NCBI GenBank assembly: GCA_035578155.1 | Contig: JAPWDM010000009.1 | Location: 1,462,001 to 1,526,000 of the forward strand | Origin: Brachynemurus nebulosus | Taxonomy: Eukaryota; Arthropoda; Insecta; Neuroptera; Myrmeleontidae | Direction: 5' to 3' | DNA: 64,000 nucleotides | Part shown: in pieces, positions 35,613 through 46,700 of the stretch | Position numbering within the stretch: the stretch's first letter is position 1 | Layout of the letters: each line of letters begins with the position of its first letter | Notes under the pieces: model-generated | Told to the model about the DNA's origin: nothing | Databases searched by the model: none | What the model saw: the letters and a program-made list of their open reading frames with translations, nothing else | Position numbers and translations under genes: made by a program

Positions 35613-36274
35613 CGTGTGGCCAAATAATATTCACGCCAATATTATATTAATTGCCATTGCCAATAATTAAAATCAACATGCCCACCAAATACCTGTCAAC
35701 ATAATCATATAAAAGTGATTCAAATTCAATAACACACAGCAACAGGAAATTGGGTGTCACTGGGACGGGCCACACCCCTACACGCAAACATTTTTCACAA
35801 ATTTAATAACAATAAATTTTATTTATGTTTAAATGTAATAAATTTCTCGTCAAATCAACCATACACACCATTGATTTTGTTGTACAAGTTTAATACTTAC
35901 CACAAATACGCTTCGACAATCAAAATGGCGTGTATTAGTCGTGCGCAATTACCAATTGTTATTTACACGAAACACTTATAATAATTAATTTTATAAACAT
36001 TGCACAAACAATTATTTAATAAATACTACCTCATTGTTATATGGAATAGATACATTTTAACACCAAGTGAAAAAAAAATTAATCACAAATCACCACTGTG
36101 AATAGACGAGATTCACGCTGAGGTTAGTCCATCACGATAATATATTTCAGGGACATCTATTGTCAAATTATATTAATAACAAATGTTGACAAGTGCGAAA
36201 AACAATTCTACCAAATTTCAAATATCACATCATTTATTTATTATCAACAATCAAAAAAAAAATTAATTACCTAA

Positions 36275-36885
36275 CTCTTTAAATGATTAACGCGTTTAAA
36301 CAAACCATATGGAAAAATTTTTGTCTCAAAATGCCAGACTTTTTACTGCCAGTGATAAGTACAATAGATAAGGTTACAGAAAAAGAAAAAAAATCAAAGA
36401 TTCCAACATCAAAAAAGTGAACCCTAGGAATTTACAAAATATAAATTATACTAAACTATGTTGATAAAATTGAACATTATTTAGAATTATACCGTATTTC
36501 GGAACATCTGTCACAGATGGCGGCATTTGTACCAACAGTGAATTAGAGTCCCTATAACCCTTTTAACTCTTTAAATGATTAAGACGAGTTAACTCGTCCT
36601 GCAATATGGCGGCTCAAAATGCTGCCATATGTATATATTCACTGGTACAGGTACTGCCATCTGTGACATTACGGTATAATTCTAAATAATGTTCAATTTT
36701 ATCAACATAGTTTAGTATAATTTATTTTTTTGTAAATTCCTAGGGTTCACTTTTTTAATGTTGAGATCTTTGATTTTTTTCTTTTTCTTTTTTTGTAGCC
36801 TTATCTATTGTACTTATCACTTGGTAGTTAAAAGTCCGGCATTTTGAGACCAAAAAAATTTATCATATGGTTTGTTTAAAAGGGT
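36275..36885. mobile_element. Foldback element family F, copy 1
   Basis: The left arm (about 36275-36500) carries TTTAAACAAACCATATGG, TCTCAAAATGCCAGACTTTT, AAGTGAACCCTAGGAATTTA and TATGTTGATAAAATTGAACA. The right arm (about 36670-36885) is the complement (TTCAATTTTATCAACATAGT; AAAAGTCCGGCATTTTGAGA; CATATGGTTTGTTTAAAAGG). The centre includes ACGAGTTAACTCGT. About 610 bp, no reading frame. Confidence 0.75.
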
Positions 36886-36899
36886 TAAATAAACTATAA

Positions 36900-37812
36900 T
36901 TATGGAAAAAAAATTTGTCTCAAAATGCCAGACGTTTTACTGCTACTGATAACTGATAAGTACCATAGATAAGGTTACAAAAAAAGGGAAGAAAGAGAAA
37001 AAAAATCAAAGATCCCAACATCACAAAAGTGAACCCTAGGAATTTACAAATCATTATACTAAACTATGTTGATAAAATTGAACATTATTTAGAATTATAC
37101 CGTATTTGTAAAAATCTGTCACAGATGGCGGCACTTGTACCAGTGAATATATACATATGGCAGCATTTTGAGCCGCCATATTCCAGGACGAGTTAACTCG
37201 TCTTAATCATTTAAAGCGATAATAAACAGATTCATGGCATGTCATCCATTTTCTGTCCAAAACAGAGCGGGAAGCTTCAAAATTAATTATCACATGTTTA
37301 AGTAGTAAATATTTTTGAGTACATAATTATTGTTAATAAGTTATAAATTAACGAGCAATTAAAAATTTTTAAGTTAATTATTCTTTCTAGATTAAACTAA
37401 ATGATTTTTGTTAATAGTTAATTTACTTCCAATGTATTTTATACAAACTTTGGACAGAAAATGCCGGAACCAATCAGCGTCCAGCACACATGTCACCACT
37501 CTATTTATTATAGGGACTTTATAGTGAATATGTACGTATCAAAGCATTCTGAGCCGCCAAATTGCAGGACGAGTTATCTCGTCTTATTCATTTAAAGATT
37601 TTTTCGAAATACGGTATAATTCTAAATAATGTTCAATTTTATCAACATAGTTTCGTGTAATTTTTAGGGTTCACTTTTTTGAAGGTTGGGATCTTTGATT
37701 TTTTTTCTTTTTCTTTTTTTTCTAACCTTATCTATCATATCACTGGCAGTAAAAAGTCCGGCATTTTGATACAGAAAAATTTTTCCAGATGGTTTGTTTA
37801 AAAGAGTTAATT
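36900..37812. mobile_element. Foldback element family F, copy 2, split by element G
   Basis: The left arm 36903-37115 repeats the family F arm (TCTCAAAATGCCAGACGTTT; TATGTTGATAAAATTGAACA). The right arm 37612-37812 is its complement and ends TGGTTTGTTTAAAAGAGTTA. The loop has been enlarged by the insertion at 37218-37517. It lies directly after copy 1, so the two form a tandem of hairpins. Confidence 0.7.
37218..37517 (-). mobile_element. MITE family G, copy 2 (inserted in hairpin F2)
   Basis: Inverted relative of 5719-6010: AAAACAGAGCGGGAAGCTTC, TTAATTATCACATG, AAATGCCGGAACCAATCAGC and ACTCTATTTATTATAGGGAC all have complements in that copy. It sits inside the loop of hairpin F2 and is therefore younger than it. 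Confidence 0.65.
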
Positions 37813-38299
37813 AAAAATTTTAGAAAATAAAATAGAATACAATACAATGAGGAAATAATAAAACAAAATTATATATTCAGTAATATTTTTTTTGTTTTAT
37901 TTATTTTATTATAAAAACAAAATATTATATACAAAAATGTTATAGATAATTATTACAAGTATTTGAAATTTAAGGCAGAACACCACTATGACTACTGTGG
38001 GCGGTCAAAAAACTATCCAATTTACTTTTTTACATTTTTAAAAATAAAAAAGAAAATGGTGCAATTATCTAAATAATTTGTGATTATAAATTTCTTTCAA
38101 TTTGACAAAATCGATAACTCGAATATTAATAGTTAATAGAGCACGAATTTTTTTCGGGCTAGGGCAATTTTAATGGCTAGGGCATTATGCTAGGGCAAAC
38201 AAGCGAAGTTTATGGATTAAATTTCGACAATTCATAAAATTTTTGGCATCTAGTTCGCAAAATACAAATTAGTATATTTTTTTTTAATAACACTCTTTT

Positions 38300-38665
38300 T
38301 TTTATAATAAATTATTGGTTTCAAAAACGGACAATTCAAAATTGCTTTTAGCCATCTGGTGACGAATGAAAAAATTACTGCAAGTAGGCGAAACATTAAA
38401 CCACGCTCCTACGCTAGTAGGCAAGGTTTGTTTATTAGATTTTGACAATTCACAAAATCTGTGCTCTTTAGTTTGCAGAAAAGAAATTGGCATATTTTTT
38501 TTTTTTTGAATATAATCCTTATTTTTTCACAATAATTTATTGTTCCCAAATAAAAACGGTCAATTCCAAATTGCTACCATTTTTTTAGGTCTCAATTTTT
38601 GCCATCTGGTGATGAATGAAAAAGCTACTGCTAGTAGGCTAATTAATTATTAAGCCACGCCTCCA
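38300..38665 (+). repeat. Two tandem copies of a GCCATCTGGTGACGAATG repeat
   Basis: Copies at about 38300-38430 and 38530-38665 share TATAATAAATTATTGGTT-like and TCAATTC(A/C)AAATTGCT starts, GCCATCTGGTGACGAATGAA, CTGC-AGTAGGC and AAACCACGC/AAGCCACGCCTCC. A third partial copy lies at 58748-58800. Non-coding. Confidence 0.6.
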
Positions 38666-38725
38666 TTTGATTTTCCAATACTTTTTTTTTTAAAACTAGT
38701 CACAGTGATGTTGCCCCTTAAATAT

Positions 38726-41700
38726 TTATGAGCTTGGAATAGGATGCATAAATGATTCAATAAATGTATTCCCATTTATTAATTTCGTTGTGGCGATCAA
38801 AAACTCATAATTTGAGTCATCCGGTTGCGTAAGGAAACGTAACGCTGAAATCTACAAAATGAATTCATTAAAAAAAAATTTGATTAATTTTTTTGTCATA
38901 TACCCGCCATCTTATTACCTCAGCAAAAGTACAGCCGCCTATAAAAAACACTAGAACCACTCGCGGAATTTCATTCTGTGAAATTTCACTTGAAAATGAA
39001 TTTCTTCTGGTATGACCTGAAAAAAATATATTTATAGGCGTTTTCCAATTATTTTGGAATAGTTTTTTGGTTCGAGCCTACCAAAATAGGCTGTAGGTTG
39101 TGTGTCTTCAACCACTGGACCCGGTAAAAGACCCAAAACATCCTGTAATTGTTTTAAACCTCGTGTTTTACAAATATTCTGTATCAGGCGAACACTCAGT
39201 GGCGCGTAAATGGAATGTACGTAGCTAATATCCGTCGGTTCAACTTCAGACGTGTCTTCCATTGTTAAATGGAGGGATTTACGTAACACGGTGTAGGGTC
39301 GAGTGGCGGTTTGCGTGTACAGAAGGCCACTCTTTTCTAAATTGTTAATTGTCAGAAGCATTTGTATACCGTACACTTGTACCAATTCACGTTTATAGAA
39401 TTCCATAACTTTTGGTTTCAGTCCGGACCCGGTGGCACATTGGAGACAAATTAAACGTAACACTTTAACGATTGGAGCTTTCTGGGCGATCAATTCTTCG
39501 ATGAACGGTGACACTTTGTCGACATCGATACAGTTCACAAATTCTTGTTCGGTCTATAAAAATGTATAAAAATGAAATTAATATTTTAACTCATTATGAT
39601 CCAACGTATGATTTATTTAATGGGGTATTTGACAGTACCAAAGAAACGCAACCAAAACAAATTTTAATGAAAACTGATGTTAAAAGACAGCAATTTATTA
39701 TACTAATATTCATCTTAACTATCATTAGTTATGTTAAAATACTTCTGTAAATAATATTTAAATAATATAAAAAGGTAATTTAGCTGCCCTAATCTCTTAA
39801 ATGGACTAATAAAAATTATTTGTATATTTTTATTATGCTAATTTGAAAATTTAACTGGGAAATGTTAAAATTTATATCTTATGTGTTTTTAATAATGAGC
39901 ATCGATGGAAATAATAGACGAATTCAACAAAAATTGTTTAATATATAAATGTATTTCTTTAATTAAGTAAGGAAACATTAAATGTGAGGTGAATTTAAAT
40001 TGAAAAATAACCATTCTATTAATAATAATTTTTGTTATCAGAGGTTTCTTTCAGAAATAACTTCATTAGTATATAAATGTGAAAACTGTTCGGACATAAT
40101 ATGATCGCGTTCCGGCATGGGGGTTTTTACGTTATTTAATTTTAAGAAAAATTAATTAAAAAAGTAGTTTTTTAGCTAAAATCCACGTAAACAGGAACGG
40201 GCTGTGACGTACATTCTTTTATATTTCAACATTATCGCGACTAGGTTCGCTACTTTAAATTCCGGTTAGCAAACATAACTATGGAAATTAATCTAAATTA
40301 AATTAATTTAAAAAAAAATCAGCAATTTCTACAGTTACAAGAAAAATAAACAATTTTTTTCTTAGTTACAGAACACCTGTTGCTATCTAAAGAATGTGAC
40401 GTAACTGACAGGTAATGAACGTTTTCGCGCAAATTTTATATTAATTTTTTCTACCGATTTTCGGCATTATTTTTAAAAATTAAAAACATAAATATGTATG
40501 TTTTAAAATAATTTCCCAAAATTAGTAAAATTCCTCATTATCCGTATACATAAAATATGACGTATATATTCGGTTTTGGCGTATAGAGAATAACATATAG
40601 GGACGAACGTGTTGTCAGTATACCATTAAGGGGAGTGATAAGTCTAAGTCCTCTAGGTCATAGTGACTTAATAAATCACTTACGTGTAATGTATCAGAAA
40701 ATTGACTAGAATCCGTGATTCCTTTAATCAATTCGGCAATTGTTGTATGTGTGGCCAATGCTTGCTTACTCTGCAACATACTTGGCAACTTTGCCACAAA
40801 CTGTTTCATTTCCTGCACCGTTTTCTCACCGTGACGCTCCTCCAACTGATTACTGATAAGTCGAGCTTGTTTTGCTAAAGTAGGACCAACCTAATTCAAA
40901 AAAAATATCAACTATTACACTATTTACTAGAAGTTTCACTTCAAACGCATACTGTTTTACACTTACTGCATTAAAATTTTTATCACGTAAATCGGCAAAT
41001 AATTCATCAGCCGAATTCAAGATAATCTGTTTGTATTCGGACGATAAATTTGACGGTGCATTATCCTCTTGACTCACAAATTTATCCATTGGGAACTGGG
41101 CTGTGGTATTATTGATTCCAAACAGTTCATCAATTAGACCCTCATAAGTCAATTGAGTCACTAGCGGTGATACGAGATCCACGGCTCGATCGATTAGGAT
41201 CAATTGATCGATTGTAGAATTGCCAATATTTTGTAAATCGTTCGATTCTAAACTTAAATGTTTCGTAAGTTTCCAGACAGTGTCGGCTGCGTGTCCTTTA
41301 CCCCATATTGATCCGATGGGACCATACAGGCGTTGCAGGGCCATTAGGGCTTGAGCGGCTTGGAAGAGGCATGTTGGATCACGATCTAAATGATAATCCC
41401 TATAATGAAAATCAGAATTTTAGTTAAAACCAGTTCAAATCGGTTAAAAATATATGGAACAAAAAGTTGAAAAATGACGACAAACCCGCAAATTACAGGT
41501 GATAAAAATCATCACTGCATGATTAAGTCGAAAACAATAAAAGGAAAATAAAATAAAAATAAAAAATAAAAAATCAAGTTTAACTAGTTTCCACCGTTTA
41601 AACGGTCATCTTCAGAAACAACAGATCCAAGTCATCAGTCAAACTTTAAAACATTTTAGAGAAATATTCAAAAAATTGTCAAAAAATGGGTTTGTAAAGG

Positions 41701-43178
41701 GTTAAAAATATCAAAATCGAAGTGTAACACCATAGTTACGAGAACTATGTAGTAAGAAAAAATATTGAATAAAATTGAAAAAAATATAAATTGAAAACTT
41801 GAAAAAATTTTTCAAGTTTTCAATTTTTAAAGTTTTTAATTTGTAAAAATTAAAAAAAAAAATTAAAAAATTTTTTAAAGTTTTCAATGGATCATTTTCT
41901 CAAATGTGTAGCAATCTGTCACCAGGGTGGCGACACACGTATTTGGGATTACATGTCTATAATCGAGATATTAATTTAACCAACCAAAAATCACCTTCTG
42001 TTAATTCCACTTTAGCAACGAAATTTTCCAATTCGGTTACCTAGAAATATTGTTTATTTTTTAGAAATTAATATTCTAACTATAGAGATGTAGTTTCGAA
42101 TAACCCGTGTCGCCGCCCTGGTGTTAAACATTTTTCTCATGCGGTTACATAGCAATTTTTAAATTAAAATTTCAATCATAGAGATGTAGATATTTTGAGA
42201 AAAATATTTTTTTTTTAAATTCAATATATTTTCTTTGTTGAAAAATCCTAACTTAATATGTGTTCAGCACGCACTTGGTGAATCTTCTACTATGGGTCTA
42301 TTGAATAAAAAAAAAGTAAAACCTTTTTAAGTAGTTACTTATGCAAAGAAGTAAATATTTTTAAGGTATTATTTCATTTTACTTTAATAAAAGATACATT
42401 TTACTTAAAAGTAAATACTGAGAACAAAATTTAAACATTCAAGTATCTACTTATAAGTATTAACTTTTATTTGTAAGTAAATACTTAGAGAATTATAAAT
42501 AGTGTAAATTACTTGAGTTTCCTTATTTTCTGTGAGTAAACTCTTTTTTTTACGTAATCACTTATATTTTTATTTAAGTAAAAACTTAAAGAGGAAGTAA
42601 AAGTGAATATTTATTTTTATTCAATAGGCCCATTAAATTGTTCTTAAATCTTACATGTATTTCAAAAAATAATAAATTAAGTAAAAAACTAACTTGAACG
42701 AGTTACTCAATTCCATCGAAATAATATCACTATCCATCGGGAAGAAAAAACACGGATACTTCTCAATATTCGTAAAACTCCCGTAAACGCCGCGATGTTG
42801 CAAATGTTTTTCGCACGTCGTACTAAAACTCGGCACAAAAATCAGATGATATTCCCGGCCCTGACGCACGGTACTCTGCCGTTCAAACTGTACATGTTCC
42901 GCAATTAAATCCATCAGATGTAAATATGGCCTCGTAATAAATATCATATGTTTGACATTTGTCGCTGGCAATTGATCCGCCTTCAACGGGAACATTTTAA
43001 TCACATCATGTTCGCGTAACAGTGAATATTTGGCAATTAATCCCACGGGACCGGCCAATGTCTCATCCCACACAATCGCTTTAGTACCATCACATTTTTC
43101 CAATAGGCGTAACAACTCCTTTTTTGCCTGTTCCTGGATTAATGCGACATTTACTCGCCCACTTTGTAGATGTGACAT
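38726..43178 (-). CDS. Vps33A: Vacuolar protein sorting 33A (Sec1/Munc18 family)
   Basis: Minus-strand exons: 43178-42694, 41399-40967, 40890-40684, 39553-39082, 39016-38919 and 38851-38726, phases 2, 0, 0, 1, 0; 606 aa against about 596-617 in animals. The Sec1 domain spans almost the whole protein: [112 protein letters not shown], and the closing [20 protein letters not shown]. Vps33A is the SM subunit of the HOPS and CORVET tethers, templating SNARE assembly for endosome-lysosome and autophagosome-lysosome fusion; the fly orthologue is carnation. The last intron of the chain is set by the family register (YFG|HTRR). The exon 1 donor is the weaker GTTAGT. The gene is divergent from SGSM, 588 bp apart. 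Confidence 0.96.
42293..42633. mobile_element. 341-bp MITE in Vps33A intron 1
   Basis: The left end TGGGTCTATTGAATAAAAA and right end TTTTTATTCAATAGGCCCA form near-perfect terminal inverted repeats. The interior is rich in AAGTAAATACTTA-type words, many self-complementary. Non-coding. Superfamily not assigned. Confidence 0.75.
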
Positions 43179-43766
43179 TTCGAATTTTGACAGATGTCAA
43201 ATTTTTTTTCACACCGTTCACGTAAACTGAAAAATCTGAAAAATTAATCAATAAAATTTTCACTAAATAAAATATTTATGGTATTTATCTATTTATACGG
43301 ATATATACCTGTTTTATTTATTAATAATACATTATTAATATTTAATTGTTGTTTTCAGTATTTAAGTTCAGTGGGTGGTTTTGAAGTTTCGAGCGTTTTA
43401 AAGCGTTTCAAGCGTGAAACGCGTGAAGTTCTTTGCAGTGAAGATAGAAATTAGTAAATCGGAGTGCGCTCAAATTCAAAACGGTTGTTGTAATAATGAT
43501 TCAAAAATGTAGTGCACTACAATAATTAAAATATTAAAAAAAGAAAATGTTTTGTTATTTTAATTGTTACCAATGTTTAAAATAACAATGCGAGGAACAA
43601 AACGTAATTATAAATTTTTTTTTCGACTATTTTATGTGATATGTTTTTGATTGTTGTTTTATGTGATTTTTATGTGTAAATAATTGATCTTTTTGTAAAT
43701 TGATAATAAATGACCTTGGCAATCATAAAAACGACGCTTCTTGCCCCTCCCAGTAACATTAAAAAC
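43179..43766. promoter_or_regulatory. Shared divergent upstream region of Vps33A and SGSM
   Basis: 588 bp separate the two divergent start codons, so both core promoters and both 5' UTRs must fit here unless upstream non-coding exons exist. I see no clear TATA box with downstream context. The part nearest 43380-43445 is richer in G+C and holds a repeated GTTTCGAGCGTTTTAAAGCG / GTTTCAAGCGTGAAACGCGT block. Function is inferred from position only. Confidence 0.45.
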
Positions 43767-46700
43767 ATGGCGTCGATAGGCGTCGGTAAGGGTGAATGAG
43801 CTTGAAATATTTTAATATAAAAATTTATTTGGAATGTTAATTGTTTTCACTTCGTATACTTCAATGTTTTCTCTGCTTTCATTCTTGTCTCTTCATTGGT
43901 GTTATTTATTCAATCTACTTTTGAACAATCTTCCTGTTTTCTGCATGTGCTTGATGTCCACATGTTGATTGCTCGTTTTCGTTCAATCAAGGGTTCGTTT
44001 TGAAAAATTTCGTTATTTGAAAATTTTTTTTCTTTTTACTTACAAAATGAATTTTAGAGCAGAAGTTTTCTCACCAAAAATATAATTAAATAATTTCCAA
44101 AAAAAAAAATTTATACGTTATACCAAAATTCATAAAAAAAATCAATATAGACGTTGCACTTTCTTTCCATATTCAATGTTTTGTTTTGTTACAATATTTT
44201 TCTGAAATAAATTCGTTTATTTATACTTAGAGCAAAATGAATATAAAGAGCGGCTTATTGCCGCGGTTAAGAAGGAAGTTAAACAAGTAATGGAAGAGGC
44301 GGTCACGCGAAAATTTATTCACGAGGAGTCTGGTAGCGTATTGTCCTTATGTGCCGCTGTAGAAGCTTGTCTAAGTCAAGGATTGCGACGACGTGCACTT
44401 GGTTTATTTAAAACATCGTCAACAACGGCGCTTCTACATAAAATTGCTAAGGTTAATGTAAAATTGTGTTTTTCGTTGTTTAAATCAGCGTTTCAAATCG
44501 AATTCTATTTTTTTAAGTTTTAGTAAATTTTTTGGAAAAATTTGTTTTACAAGTTTTCAGATTTGGTTCTAATTTGATTTGAAACACTGGTAAAAATTTA
44601 TTATCAATAATTTTGACCCTTTAGACGCGCACCTGAGGATTCGACGACATTTTATAAATTAATTTTAATGGCTTTTGCGAATTTTCGAATAGAAAATTCA
44701 ACTATTACGGCCACTATCATGACGTGACTTGAGTCCGGGACTGTGATAGAAATTTGTTTTGAGGTCCCTAGAAGTCTAAAACGACATTCACTAAAATTTA
44801 TATATATACATAATTATATATATGTATATATGTATTTATGTATTTATGTATCAGCACGATAACTCTCGAGCAAAATATCCTATCTTTATGAAATTTGGTG
44901 GAAACATTGAAAGTCCAAAAATCTTGGATGAGTTCTTCAGCTAGACATGTCCGGTACCAGGAACATGATTTTTTCGGTATTTTTCGTGGAAAAATTAATT
45001 TTTCATCAAAATTTTCCCAAATTCAAAGTTTTTGTGGCATTTTTTATACTTTTGTGGCATTTATTTATCACATAAAAGGTTTTTTGAAACATTATTCTAT
45101 GGTTTCAGAGAAAAATTAATCTTTGTAAACGGAAATTCGCTATGTTACGCAGGATGCTGCAACAGGGGTATTTTGAAAATAAATTCAAAATTTGATAAGC
45201 TTCAGTGCGTTCCGATGGTTAAATATATAGATGACTTCAATTTCATCATAGAAAAAATTTAATGTTTGTACAGCTGAACCCTTTTTTATAAGGTGGATAG
45301 GGATAGCATAAAATAAATCGCATAAAAAAAATTTATTCAAAAATATCATAAATAGCTATAAAAAGATTAGTTCGGTCTAGATTGTAAGAAAAACTTCTTT
45401 ATGCGGTGGATCGGGACCGCATAAAAAAAGTTTCATCGAAAATACATAACTCAAAACTCTCAAAACTTCACAATTTTAATAGAAGTTGCTTTTCTAAACA
45501 AGATGAAGTCTTAATTTACACGTAGAAACATTTTATTTCATTTTTATAATATTATGAAAATTTTGAAAAATACATCTGTAAAAAAATTAAATGATGCAAT
45601 AACTTTCTTATGCAATGTATTGATTGAATGCTTAAAAACCGTTAAAAAGTATTTTTATCAAAGAAAGTTATTATAGTTAATGTTTAGATTTCTTACTGTC
45701 TCTTAATTTTGATTCATATCATGCATTTTAATGGCTATTTTTTACAAACCGCATAAAAAAAATCACACAAAAAAAGACCGCATAGAAAAAGGTTTAGCTG
45801 TAATTCTCGTTTTATTTGACTTTAGGCTACTATAAAGAGCTGCCTTGTTCCGTAAAATTTGCCCTTCGTTCAAATGATTTTTAGATCATTATGTGCATGG
45901 TTTTTAACGATTTCATTTGTTTTTATTAGACATTCATAGATGGCTGTCCTCTATCAATTATTTTCATTAAGGAGAGGTTTACACGAGAGTTGTTAAAAAA
46001 AAATCGATTTTTTTTTGCAGAAATTGGTAGCTAATTATGTGTAGAATATGTTCCCAAAGTGGTTTTGCTGAAAGTAATTTAAGGGAAGGTTTACTTGAAA
46101 TTTTATAAAAAAAATCGATTTTTTTTTTGCCGAAATTGATAGCAAATTATGTGTAGAATATGTTCCCAAAGTGATTTTACTGAAAATAATTTAAAAACAA
46201 GATTCTTGCACATTAGCCGAATCCAGCTTTCTATAAAAAAAAAATTCAAAAAACGTAGTTCACGCAATATTGAGTATTAAATATAAAATTTGGAAATACG
46301 TTTCTTTATATATATTTTATATCTCGGAACTACATTTTTGGAACTGGTGGACACGATAACTCAAAAACTATTCGATGGATCCTTTTTTTTAATTTTTTAT
46401 TTTAAAGATAATTCAATTCTTCGGCACCTCTACCTAAGTTCGATACACTTTCAATATTTTTTTTATTTTTAAGTTTACTTTAAAGAGCGAAAAATAAGAT
46501 AAAAATCGTAATCAAAAGTTCAAACATCCGCCATTTTTTTTTCTTTCAGCAATTTTGTTGATATTATAGGTAGAGGTGCCGGTACTCTTCATATATTTTA
46601 TAAATCTTTTTTGTTTTTGGATTTCGGTGGTTTATTACCGGCGCTAGGATGTCCACCAACAAGGCATTGGATTTTCGTATCGTCACACTGCACTATCTAT

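Larger units (their letters stand above)
35613..38725. other. Tao upstream region and Vps33A 3' flank
   Basis: The Tao promoter and 5' UTR should lie within about 35613-36250, which is AT-rich without recognisable motifs. From 36275 to about 37812 the sequence is a nest of hairpin repeats (listed separately). At 38300-38665 a repeat carrying GCCATCTGGTGACGAATG occurs twice, with a third partial copy at 58748-58800. No coding sequence is seen. Confidence 0.6.

Noticed and set aside
38302..38493. 63-codon minus-strand frame within the GCCATCTGGTG repeat
   Set aside because: It falls inside a dispersed repeat and is not preserved between the repeat copies.
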